Positions 1-5,602 of a stretch of DNA of 11,862 bases are shown piece by piece (position 1 is the stretch's first letter; each line of letters begins with the position of its first letter). The notes beneath the pieces were generated by a model. That model was not told the DNA's origin, ran no database searches, and was given only the letters and a program-made list of their open reading frames with translations. Source of the stretch: DAOUAM01 sp034433305 (GTDB taxonomy: Bacteria; Chloroflexota; Dehalococcoidia; Lucifugimonadales; DAOUAM01); contig DAOUAM010000093.1 in NCBI GenBank assembly GCA_034433305.1, positions 1 through 11,862 of the forward strand. The letters are read 5' to 3'. The translations under genes and the position numbers were made by a program.

Positions 1-17
1 GCAGGCACAAGGCCTGC
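1..17. repeat. Short hairpin at window edge, probable dispersed intergenic repeat
   Basis: GCAGGC (1-6) and GCCTGC (12-17) form a perfect 6-bp stem with a 5-nt loop, followed by CCCCTAC. The element is cut by the window edge. It resembles short palindromic repeats scattered between genes in many environmental bacterial genomes. That resemblance is from general familiarity, and no second copy is visible in this window. Confidence 0.3.
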
Positions 18-61
18 CCCTACAGAATCACCTTCCCTTTGCAGCGTCTTGAAACAGGACA

Positions 62-84
62 CCTTTCCCCTCGACGGGGGAAGG
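62..84. repeat. Hairpin repeat, copy 1 (TYGACGGGRGAAGG core)
   Basis: CCTTTCCCC (62-70) pairs with GGGGGAAGG (76-84) over 9 bp, including one G-T pair, around the loop TCGAC. The 14-nt core at 71-84 recurs with 12 of 14 matches at 8821-8834, also between genes and also as the loop and right arm of a hairpin. This suggests a dispersed palindromic repeat rather than a gene-specific terminator. Confidence 0.45.
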
Positions 85-106
85 CCAGGATGGGGGTGAG
101 ACATCT

Positions 107-132
107 GCACAGGACAAGGTATTGTCCAGTGC
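107..132. repeat. Inverted repeat / hairpin
   Basis: GCAC, an A-A mismatch, then GGACAA (112-117), loop GGTA, then TTGTCC (122-127), the mismatch A and GTGC (129-132). The result is 10 paired bases in a compact 26-nt hairpin. No T-run follows on either strand, so it is not an obvious intrinsic terminator. The rest of 1-269 shows no credible gene. Confidence 0.4.
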
Positions 133-220
133 TGTCGTCGGTACCCGCATCCCTGGCCTTTTAATGTGCACCACGCGTCTTTGAGGACGAGCTAGAGCAG
201 GGGCTGGGCTTGCCGAAGGA

Positions 221-259
221 GAGGGGGCTGACAAGCAAAATGGCTTCTCACACCCCCTC
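221..259 (-). terminator. Candidate terminator after the Tat-peptide gene
   Basis: An imperfect long hairpin begins 10 nt past the stop codon of the Tat-peptide gene. GAGGGGG (221-227) pairs with CCCCCTC (253-259), TGA (229-231) with TCA (248-250), and AAGC (233-236) with GCTT (243-246). The loop is AAAATG. No U-tract follows on the minus strand, so termination is inferred from position and stem strength only. Confidence 0.45.
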
Positions 260-269
260 CGGGGCGCTC

Positions 270-467
270 TTACGCTCTGGTCGGAGGCTTGCCGGCAGGC
301 CTGAAGATGGAGTCCTCGGGCAGGTCCTCGGCTCGGACAGGCTGGGCCTCCCTGGAGGACAGCAGCTTGCCGGCGGTCACGAAGGCCAGGGCGCCGGCCA
401 CGCCCAATGATGCCTTCTTCAGGAAGTCCCGACGGGAGACCTGCCTGGGCTGGTGTTTCTGGTCCAT
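270..467 (-). CDS. Tiny protein with twin-arginine (Tat) signal, about 19-residue mature part
   Basis: This is a 65-residue protein, almost entirely export signal. SRRDFLKK (residues 11-18, Arg12-Arg13) is a textbook Tat motif. A hydrophobic stretch follows (about 21-36), then a likely signal peptidase site after Val-Arg-Ala46. Cleavage would leave only about 19 residues, starting EDLPEDS and ending at TAA. An ATG at 476 (3 more residues) sits 4 nt from an AGGA; the ATG at 467 lies 13 nt from it, so the start is uncertain by three codons. The gene follows the DgoD-like gene by 86 nt but seems to have its own TATAAT box. Small Tat proteins accompany some periplasmic redox enzymes such as formate dehydrogenase, but the C-terminal motif of that family is not visible here. 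It could also be the surviving 5' end of a longer secreted protein. Function unknown. Confidence 0.7.
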   Translation of the reverse strand: MDQKHQPRQVSRRDFLKKASLGVAGALAFVTAGKLLSSREAQPVRAEDLPEDSIFRPAGKPPTRA

Positions 468-500
468 TGTGTGCATCCGGTCCTGTTGGTGTTCTGGGCC

Positions 501-506
501 ATTATA
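501..506 (-). promoter_or_regulatory. TATAAT -10 box upstream of the Tat-peptide gene
   Basis: A perfect TATAAT lies on the minus strand at 501-506. TTGCGC stands 18 nt upstream (525-530) as a poor -35 matching only TTG. Transcription would start near 494, giving an 18-27 nt leader before the Tat-peptide start. The spacer is filled by the right arm and loop of the inverted repeat 507-541, so the box could be under repressor or structure control (inference). Confidence 0.45.
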
Positions 507-541
507 GCCAGGGCACGGCGACGCGCGCAAGGTGCCCTGGC
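507..541. repeat. 10-bp perfect inverted repeat between DgoD-like and Tat-peptide genes
   Basis: GCCAGGGCAC (507-516) and GTGCCCTGGC (532-541) are perfect complements around a 15-nt loop. The repeat lies 12 nt past the stop codon of the DgoD-like gene, so it may end that transcript. On the minus strand it directly abuts the TATAAT at 501-506, so it could equally be an operator. No U-tract is present. Confidence 0.5.
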
Positions 542-553
542 CTGAGGGCCTGG

Positions 554-1690
554 CTACCTGTCGGCCACCGAGCCGTCCACGCGTACGGGCGTGTCCAGGC
601 GGCGGGCCTGGTACTTGTGCTGGGCGAAGAACTCGTCGTTGATCTCCACTCCGATGCCCGGCCCCTCCGGCACCATAAGGTAGCCCTTTTCAATCCGCAG
701 GGGCTTTTTGACCATGAGGCTCTTGGGCGGCTTGTCCTCGCCGGTGTACTCCTGGAGGACGAAGTTGGGTATGCAGGCGTCAAGCTGCACGCAGGCCGCC
801 GTGCTTACCGGTGTCAGCGGGTTGTGGGGTATCACGCCCACATTGAAGGACTCGGCGATGGCCGCGACTTTCTTGCACTGGGACAGCCCGCCGGCCAGGC
901 ACAGGTCGGGCCGGACGTAGCGCGCCGCCCGTTGCTGGAGCAGCTCGCGGAACTCCCAGATGCTCTGCAACCGCTCGCCGGTGGCGATGGGTATGCTGAT
1001 GTTGCGGGCCACCTCGGCCATGGACTCCACGCTATCGGGCGTGATGGGGTCCTCGTAGAAGAAGGGCCGGAACTGCTGTATCTCCCGCCCTAGCTCGATG
1101 GCCTCCGGGATGCTGAGGCGGCGGTGTATCTCGACGCAGACATCCACGTCGTTGCCCACGGCCTCGCGCACCGCCGCGACCCGGTCCACCGCCTCCTGGA
1201 GCATGGAGGAGTAGCGCATGTTGTAGTACTGCTTGCTGGAGTTCTCCACGAAGGGCGTGAAGCGCACCGCCGTGAAGCCCTGGTCCACGGCTGCCTTGGC
1301 GCTGGCGTACAGGTCTTCCACAGAGGCGCCCCCCACGTGCATGTAAACGCGGGCCTTGCTAATGGTCTTGCCTCCCAGCAACTGGTAGGCCGGGGCCTCG
1401 TAGTGCTTGCCCGCGACGTCCCACAGGGCTATGTCAATGGCGCTCAGCGCCGCCATGATAGCCGCGCCCCGGAAGTGGCTGTAGCGGTACAGGTACTGGA
1501 AGTGGTGCTCTATCCTCAGCGGGTCCTGCCCCACCAGGTAGCTGCCGAACCTCTTGACGGCGGCCTCCGCTGCCTCCGGCACGCCATGAAGGCCGGCCTC
1601 TCCCACGCCGACAATGCCATTGTCGGTGATGACCTTCACCAGCAGCCACCTGTTCTCCGCGAGTATGGTCTGTACAGACTCGATCTTCAT
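554..1690 (-). CDS. Enolase-superfamily sugar-acid dehydratase (galactonate/mannonate dehydratase-like)
   Basis: This 378-residue mandelate racemase/muconate lactonizing enzyme family protein most resembles D-galactonate dehydratase. Such enzymes abstract the proton next to a carboxylate and eliminate water, giving a 2-keto-3-deoxy sugar acid, with Mg2+ in the cytoplasm. The N-terminal capping domain (about 1-110) starts with the typical KIESVQTI and a TDNGIVGVGE strand. Metal-ligand positions in the barrel look intact: Glu187 (VEIH, with His189), Glu213 (FYEDP) and Glu239 (ATGERL). His289 (IPHNPLTP) is the expected general acid/base and Glu314 lies in the last active-site strand. The C-terminal PEGPGIGVEI is typical of the DgoD/ManD group. 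The start is supported by GAGGTG 4 nt upstream. It lies 90 nt downstream of ilvD on the same strand with no promoter visible between them. The exact substrate cannot be read from sequence. Confidence 0.88.
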   Translation of the reverse strand: MKIESVQTILAENRWLLVKVITDNGIVGVGEAGLHGVPEAAEAAVKRFGSYLVGQDPLRIEHHFQYLYRYSHFRGAAIMAALSAIDIALWDVAGKHYEAPAYQLLGGKTISKARVYMHVGGASVEDLYASAKAAVDQGFTAVRFTPFVENSSKQYYNMRYSSMLQEAVDRVAAVREAVGNDVDVCVEIHRRLSIPEAIELGREIQQFRPFFYEDPITPDSVESMAEVARNISIPIATGERLQSIWEFRELLQQRAARYVRPDLCLAGGLSQCKKVAAIAESFNVGVIPHNPLTPVSTAACVQLDACIPNFVLQEYTGEDKPPKSLMVKKPLRIEKGYLMVPEGPGIGVEINDEFFAQHKYQARRLDTPVRVDGSVADR

Positions 1691-1780
1691 TCTTCACCTC
1701 TTGGCACTCTCCCCGTCGGGAAGAGGACTTGGTACCGCTCCTGGACAGCGTGTCAGCCCGCGTCGGAGGTGCATCCATGT

Positions 1781-3475
1781 TCAGAGCGCGGTTGTAACGG
1801 CGCCACGGGACGCCGACGATACTAGCCTGGCATACTTGGCCATCACGCCACCTGTGTGTCTGGGCGGAGGTGCCTTCCACTCCTTACGGCGTCGCGCCAG
1901 TTCGGCGTCCGAGACTCTGACGCTCAGTTCGCGCTTCTCCACGTTCATAACGATGGTGTCGCCCTTGCGCAGCAGGGCAATAGGCCCGCCCACCGCCGCT
2001 TCGGGCGCCACGTGGCCGATCATGGGGCCATGGGTGGCGCCGGAGAACCGGCCATCGGTCAGCAGCATGACGCTGTTGCCCAGGCCCGCGCCCACGATGG
2101 CGCCGGTGACGGCCAGCATCTCCTGCATTCCCGGCCCGCCCCTGGGGCCTTCGTAGCGTATGACAACCACGTCACCTGGCCTGATTTCTCCCCTGGTGAC
2201 GGCCTCGAAGGCCGCGCGCTCGCCGTCGAAGACGCGGGCGGGGCCTTCGTGGGCCAGGTGGCTGGTGCCGGCCACCTTCATCACCGCGCCTTCCGGGGCC
2301 AGGTTGCCCTTGAGGATAACCAGGCCGCCCGTGGGGCTGCGCGGCGACGACACCGGGTATATCACCTTCCCGTCTGGCTGGCCGTGGAACTCCTCCAGGT
2401 TCTCCGCGACGGTCTTGCCAGTGACGGTCAGGGCGTCGCCGTGGAGCAGCCCTGCCTTGAGCAGCTCCTTCATCACCACAGGCACGCCGCCTGCCCTGTC
2501 CACGTCCGCCATGACGTAGCGCCCGCCCGGGCGGAGATCGGTCAGGTAAGGCGTGCGGCGGCTGAGCCGGTCGAAGTCGTCAATCTCCAGGGGCACGCCG
2601 GCCTCGTGGGCGATGGCCAGCAGGTGCAGGACGGCGTTGGTGGAGCCGCCCATGGCCAGCACCACCGTGATGGCGTTCTCGAAGGCCTTGCGGGTCATTA
2701 TGTCCCGGGGCCTGATGCCCTTCTCCAGCAGGTTGTACACCACCTGGCCGGCTTCAAAGGCGATGCGCTCGTTGCGAGGGTCCACGGCAGGGATGGAGGC
2801 CGCGCCGGGGACAGACATCCCCATGGCCTCGATGGCCGACGACATGGTGTTGGCCGTGAACATGCCCGCGCAGGCGCCCTCGCCGGGGCAGGCCACGCGC
2901 TCCATGTTCAGCAGCTCCTCCAGGGACAGCTTGTGCTGAGAGAAGGCGCCCACGGCCTCGTACATGTCCTGGATGTTTATGTCCTGGCCCTTGAAGTGTC
3001 CGGGCAGGATGGCGCCGCCGTACACGAAGAGGGAGGGGATGTTAAGGCGGGCCATGGCCATGAGGGCGCCGGGCATGTTCTTGTCGCAGGCGGCCACCAC
3101 TATAAGGCCGTCCATGCTCTCAGCGAAGCATACCGTCTCAATGGAGTCGGCTATGACCTCGCGGCTCACCAGGGATGCCTTCATGCCCTCGGTGCCCATG
3201 GAAATGCCGTCGCTGACGGTGATGGTGCCGAACATGAAAGGCACGCCTCTGGCGGCCCACACGCCCTCCTTGGCCTTGCGGGCCAGCCTGTCCAGGTGGA
3301 CGTTGCAAGGGGTCACGTCGCTGGCCAGGTTGCCCACCGCGATGAAGGGCTTCTCCATGTCCTCGTCTTTAAGCCCCACGGCCCGCAGCATGGCGCGTGC
3401 TGGCGCGCGCGAGGCACCCTCGGTGACGGCGGAACTGCGGTGCTTGAGTCTTGACCTTGACTGGGTAGTGGTCAT
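1781..3475 (-). CDS. ilvD: Dihydroxy-acid dehydratase
   Basis: IlvD dehydrates 2,3-dihydroxy-3-methyl acids to 2-keto acids in valine, isoleucine and pantothenate synthesis, using an Fe-S cluster and Mg2+. The 564-residue length is normal for the family. Expected landmarks are present: TPCNVHL (Cys57), ACDKNMPG (Cys130, with Lys132 as the candidate carbamylated metal ligand) and CPGEGACAG (Cys197, Cys202). SDGISMGTEGM, GGSTNAVLHL and TDGRFSGATHGP follow, the last holding the likely catalytic Ser478. Cys57, Cys130 and Cys202 are the likely cluster ligands. AGGAG sits 7 nt before the ATG, and an extended -10 promoter lies about 60 nt upstream. The IlvD/Edd family also includes sugar-acid dehydratases, and the co-directional DgoD-like gene next door makes such a role conceivable. 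The motifs nonetheless fit classical IlvD well. Confidence 0.96.
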   Translation of the reverse strand: MTTTQSRSRLKHRSSAVTEGASRAPARAMLRAVGLKDEDMEKPFIAVGNLASDVTPCNVHLDRLARKAKEGVWAARGVPFMFGTITVSDGISMGTEGMKASLVSREVIADSIETVCFAESMDGLIVVAACDKNMPGALMAMARLNIPSLFVYGGAILPGHFKGQDINIQDMYEAVGAFSQHKLSLEELLNMERVACPGEGACAGMFTANTMSSAIEAMGMSVPGAASIPAVDPRNERIAFEAGQVVYNLLEKGIRPRDIMTRKAFENAITVVLAMGGSTNAVLHLLAIAHEAGVPLEIDDFDRLSRRTPYLTDLRPGGRYVMADVDRAGGVPVVMKELLKAGLLHGDALTVTGKTVAENLEEFHGQPDGKVIYPVSSPRSPTGGLVILKGNLAPEGAVMKVAGTSHLAHEGPARVFDGERAAFEAVTRGEIRPGDVVVIRYEGPRGGPGMQEMLAVTGAIVGAGLGNSVMLLTDGRFSGATHGPMIGHVAPEAAVGGPIALLRKGDTIVMNVEKRELSVRVSDAELARRRKEWKAPPPRHTGGVMAKYARLVSSASRGAVTTAL

Positions 3476-3540
3476 AGCCGGTCTCCTGTCAATGGAGTCG
3501 CGGCCTGGCCCGCCATGGGACCAGGGCGTTAACGGGGGAG

Positions 3541-3549
3541 ATTATACCA
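3541..3549 (-). promoter_or_regulatory. Extended -10 promoter for ilvD
   Basis: On the minus strand TGGTATAAT (3549 down to 3541) is a perfect TATAAT with the TGn extension. The hexamer 17 nt upstream is TTCCTC, a weak -35, as is usual for extended -10 promoters. Transcription would start near 3534, giving a leader of about 59 nt before the ilvD ATG. I see no leader peptide rich in Leu, Val or Ile codons and no T-box motif in it. Confidence 0.6.
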
Positions 3550-3611
3550 GGAGAGTGGGCGCTGAGGAAGATTGGCCCGGAGGGCGGGCCGCCGGCGCCG
3601 CGACGCGGAAA

Positions 3612-3644
3612 GGGCACAGACGGCGCGGGGCGTCGCCTGTGCCC
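3612..3644 (-). terminator. Candidate intrinsic terminator of the 62-residue gene
   Basis: GGGCACAG (3612-3619) pairs perfectly with CTGTGCCC (3637-3644). Inner bases CGGCG and CGTCG extend the stem after an A-C mismatch, and the loop is CGGGG. On the minus strand the hairpin begins 24 nt after the stop codon at 3669 and is followed by TTTCC, a short T-run. It separates the small gene from the ilvD promoter. Its GGGCAC/GTGCCC arms recur in the inverted repeat at 507-541. Confidence 0.55.
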
Positions 3645-3668
3645 TCGTGGTGCTGGGGCCGGTGCCCG

Positions 3669-3857
3669 CTACTCCCTGGGCCGGTGCTTCTCGATGAGCT
3701 TCACCACTCGCGGGTCAATGTCCGCCAGCGGTCGGCCGGCATCGTCCAGGGCGATGCCCAGGTGAGCATCGCGGACCAGCTTCTCGAACTCTGGCTTCCC
3801 CTGCCAACTCTGCCTGAGTTCGGCGAAGAGGGAATCAAGCTGTGGCTTGCGGAACAT
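3669..3857 (-). CDS. Small hypothetical protein, 62 residues
   Basis: I do not recognise this protein. It is soluble and charged, with no signal peptide, membrane segment or cysteine. The first 30 residues look helical and amphipathic (LDSLFAELRQSW, EFEKLVRDAHLG). The short central GIALDDAGRPLADID reads like a turn or two short strands, and a final helix VVKLIEKHRP follows. Coding is supported by GAGGT 5 nt before the ATG, regular protein-like composition and a terminator-like hairpin just after the stop. It sits alone between the ilvD promoter and the 3' end of the reductive-dehalogenase-like gene, 245 bp away. No convincing promoter was found in front of it. It could be a small regulatory or adaptor protein, but nothing in the sequence proves a role. 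Confidence 0.6.
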   Translation of the reverse strand: MFRKPQLDSLFAELRQSWQGKPEFEKLVRDAHLGIALDDAGRPLADIDPRVVKLIEKHRPRE

Positions 3858-3972
3858 AGCTACACCTCTGCTGCTACACAGTCTGCTCGGACGGCGGGCA
3901 CGGGGCCACGCGCGTCACATTCAATGGCCATGGGAGTCAGGGGTTGGGGGCTGGTGCTGAGGCATGGCAGCC

Positions 3973-4026
3973 GGGGACATTCCCCATGGCGCTCACCCCA
4001 CCGTGCCGTGGCAGGTGGGGTGAGCG
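3973..4026 (-). terminator. Strong double hairpin downstream of the reductive-dehalogenase-like gene
   Basis: CGCTCACCCCACC (3990-4002) and GGTGGGGTGAGCG (4014-4026) are perfect 13-bp complements. TGCC (4004-4007) and GGCA (4010-4013) pair inside the loop, so almost every base is paired. A second small hairpin, GGGG-ACATT-CCCC, lies at 3973-3985. The large stem begins 76 nt past the stop codon of the minus-strand gene. No U-tract follows, so it may act as a 3'-end stabiliser or Rho-linked end rather than an intrinsic terminator. The remainder of 3858-4102 shows nothing else convincing. Confidence 0.5.
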
Positions 4027-4102
4027 TCGCCAGTTGCGCTGTCAAGGGAAACTCAGGGGGAAGCCGCACCCGGAGAGTCCTCGTGGCCCGCCTCGGGGGA
4101 TG

Positions 4103-5353
4103 CTACTCATCCCCGATGGTGGAGTTGCCCTTGTCCAGGATACCCATCACCTTCTTGGCAAAGGTGACCAGCTCCTGCTGCGAGGGCATGCCCTCCTTGA
4201 CCAGCCTCTGCTTGAGCTGCTCAAAGAGCCACTCCTCCTTGCGTCCGTGGGGGATCTCGAAGAACTCGCGGTTGAAGTGGGGCAGCTCGCCCGGGCCGAA
4301 GTAGCCCTTGTCCCGGATCTCGTAGCCCTCCAGGTTGTCGGTGCCCTTGCCCAGGACCTCGCCGGTGGCTACGTAGTGCTCCATGACCGCCTTCATGCCG
4401 TAGCGCTGAATGGGACAGACCTTCATGCAGACGGCGCAGCCCTCGTAGCGGGCCATGACGGGCCGGCAGCGTTCGTAGATGAGCTTGTTCTTCTCCACGC
4501 CACGCCACCAGACCTTCTCCTTGACCAGGGCGCGGCCAGGGCAGCGGTTGACGCACACTTGGCATACCTGGCAGAACTTGTGGACGCCGTAGTCCACGGG
4601 CTGATCGTAGGTAACGGGAGCGTCAGTGGTGATGAGCATCAGTCTGGCGCGAGAGCCGAAGTGGGGCGAGAGCAACTGGCCGTTGGCGCCTAGCTGGCCC
4701 AGGCCGGCGGCCACGAACATGGGGATGTAGGGTGCGCTGTTGTCGTTGGGGCTGTGCACCTGGGCATGGTAGCCCAGCGAGCGGATGTAGTCGGCCAGGT
4801 CCAGCGCCAGCGCGCCCTCGATCTCGTAGGTGCCAAAGTGGGCGTACTCGGCCTCCATGCTGGGGATGGACTGGGTCTGCACGTAGTCCTGCTCGTAGGC
4901 GAGGCAGATGGCGTGCTCGTACTTCACCCAGCGCTTCTTGCTGGCGTAGGCGTAGCGGTGATCGTACCTGGTGAATCCTGCCTCGCCGAAGCCCAGCTCG
5001 CGCGCCTTGGCGCGGATAAGCTCGGTGACATCCTTCTCAGGCTCCGGCGTCCCTGTTGGCTCCAGCTCCCCGGACACCTTGGCGGCGTCAATCAGTGGCT
5101 TGGTAAGTTCGTCGTGGTGCTTGCGGTACTCGACCATCTCCGGGGTATAGACGGTCCATACCCACTCCCGGTCGGCGGCCTTCTCAATGTTCTGAGTCTC
5201 CAGCGGGTAGACTCGGCTGTAGAAGGAAACGTCGCTCTCCCGTGTGGGAATGCCTGGGACGCTGGCGAGGTCTTCCGCAACAGGGATCTCGATGTCCGGG
5301 TCTCCTGGCCTTCTCCCTGGTCGTTTCACCACATGATGCACCTTCTTCGCCAT
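4103..5353 (-). CDS. Cytoplasmic reductive-dehalogenase/QueG-superfamily corrinoid Fe-S protein
   Basis: This 416-residue protein has the core of the reductive dehalogenase/epoxyqueuosine reductase superfamily, in which cobalamin and two [4Fe-4S] clusters drive reductions. After an unfamiliar N-terminal region (about 1-105), the corrinoid-domain signature AGLGQLGANGQLLSPHFGSRARL (residues 216-238) continues into ITTDAPV (241-247). The ferredoxin part follows: Cys261-x2-Cys264-x2-Cys267-x3-Cys271-Pro, then Cys296 and Cys306-x2-Cys309-x3-Cys313-Pro, enough for two clusters. There is no Tat signal or membrane segment, so it should be cytoplasmic, unlike respiratory RdhA. No RdhB-type anchor gene is nearby. 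The start at 5353 is chosen because AGGAGG lies 7 nt upstream and a good promoter ends just before it; in-frame ATGs at 5383 and 5413 fall at or before the predicted transcript start. Substrate unknown: a halogenated or other electrophilic compound is plausible. Confidence 0.85.
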   Translation of the reverse strand: MAKKVHHVVKRPGRRPGDPDIEIPVAEDLASVPGIPTRESDVSFYSRVYPLETQNIEKAADREWVWTVYTPEMVEYRKHHDELTKPLIDAAKVSGELEPTGTPEPEKDVTELIRAKARELGFGEAGFTRYDHRYAYASKKRWVKYEHAICLAYEQDYVQTQSIPSMEAEYAHFGTYEIEGALALDLADYIRSLGYHAQVHSPNDNSAPYIPMFVAAGLGQLGANGQLLSPHFGSRARLMLITTDAPVTYDQPVDYGVHKFCQVCQVCVNRCPGRALVKEKVWWRGVEKNKLIYERCRPVMARYEGCAVCMKVCPIQRYGMKAVMEHYVATGEVLGKGTDNLEGYEIRDKGYFGPGELPHFNREFFEIPHGRKEEWLFEQLKQRLVKEGMPSQQELVTFAKKVMGILDKGNSTIGDE

Positions 5354-5389
5354 GACTCTCCCTCCTACGGAATTCCGTGCCATGGCGGG

Positions 5390-5418
5390 AGTGTACGCCC
5401 TTGGTAATGCCAAGTCAA
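5390..5418 (-). promoter_or_regulatory. Sigma-70-type promoter of the reductive-dehalogenase-like gene
   Basis: On the minus strand TTGACT (5413-5418) and TACACT (5390-5395) are separated by exactly 17 nt. The region upstream (about 5424-5462) is strikingly A/T-rich for this DNA, like an UP element. Transcription would start near 5383, giving a leader of about 30 nt with the AGGAGG ribosome site at 5361-5366. The leader is too short to hold a cobalamin riboswitch. Confidence 0.65.
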
Positions 5419-5424
5419 GAGAGA

Positions 5425-5438
5425 TGAATTATAAATCA
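5425..5438. promoter_or_regulatory. 14-bp near-palindrome, candidate operator
   Basis: TGAATTATAAATCA reads nearly the same on both strands, with one mismatched pair between the TGA and TCA ends. It lies 7 bp upstream of the -35 box of the reductive-dehalogenase-like gene, centred roughly 48 bp before its predicted transcript start. That is a usual position for an activator. TGA/TCA spacing is 8 nt, which does not fit CRP or FNR sites (6 nt). Confidence 0.3.
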
Positions 5439-5565
5439 GTATATTGAGTCTATGGTATTATCGTCCCATGGGCGCGGCGCTGGTGGCTGGTCCGGTGGAG
5501 TCTCAGAGCGTGTGTGAGAGGTCCTGCTGCTGTCTTGTAAGCGGGGCGTGATTATACAGTCGCAA

Positions 5566-5574
5566 TGCTATAAT
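5566..5574 (+). promoter_or_regulatory. Extended -10 promoter for thiD
   Basis: TGCTATAAT is a perfect extended -10 element. No good -35 stands 17 nt upstream. Transcription would begin near 5581, leaving a leader of about 22 nt before the thiD ATG at 5603. That rules out the in-frame ATG at 5573, which lies inside the box, and leaves no room for a TPP riboswitch. Confidence 0.6.
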
Positions 5575-5602
5575 GCGAGCAGTCCCTTGCCGGGAGGCCC
5601 AC

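Noticed and set aside
28..234. 68-codon minus-strand frame at the left edge
   Set aside because: It spans the repeat hairpins at 62-84 and 107-132, is rich in Pro, Ala, Ser and Arg, and has no ribosome binding site or family features.
407..1093. 228-codon plus-strand frame, and a similar frame at 1124-1825
   Set aside because: Both are antisense to the enolase-superfamily gene, which has a full set of catalytic residues.
1856..3454. 532-codon open frame on the plus strand
   Set aside because: It runs antisense to ilvD, whose motifs are unmistakable. The predicted protein is rich in His, Gly, Ala and Val with no family motif, which is typical of antisense frames in GC-rich genes.
3860..4069. 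69-codon minus-strand frame between the corrinoid gene and the 62-residue gene
   Set aside because: It reads through the 13-bp perfect hairpin at 3990-4026 and has a low-complexity Pro/Thr/Ala composition; more likely non-coding.
5354..5389. Cobalamin riboswitch before the corrinoid-dependent gene
   Set aside because: The predicted leader is about 30 nt, far too short, and no B12-box-like sequence is present.
5425..5438. FNR or CRP site
   Set aside because: TGA and TCA are 8 nt apart rather than 6 nt, and the conserved outer bases are missing.
5575..5602. TPP riboswitch before thiD
   Set aside because: The leader is about 22 nt and lacks the CUGAGA-type core.
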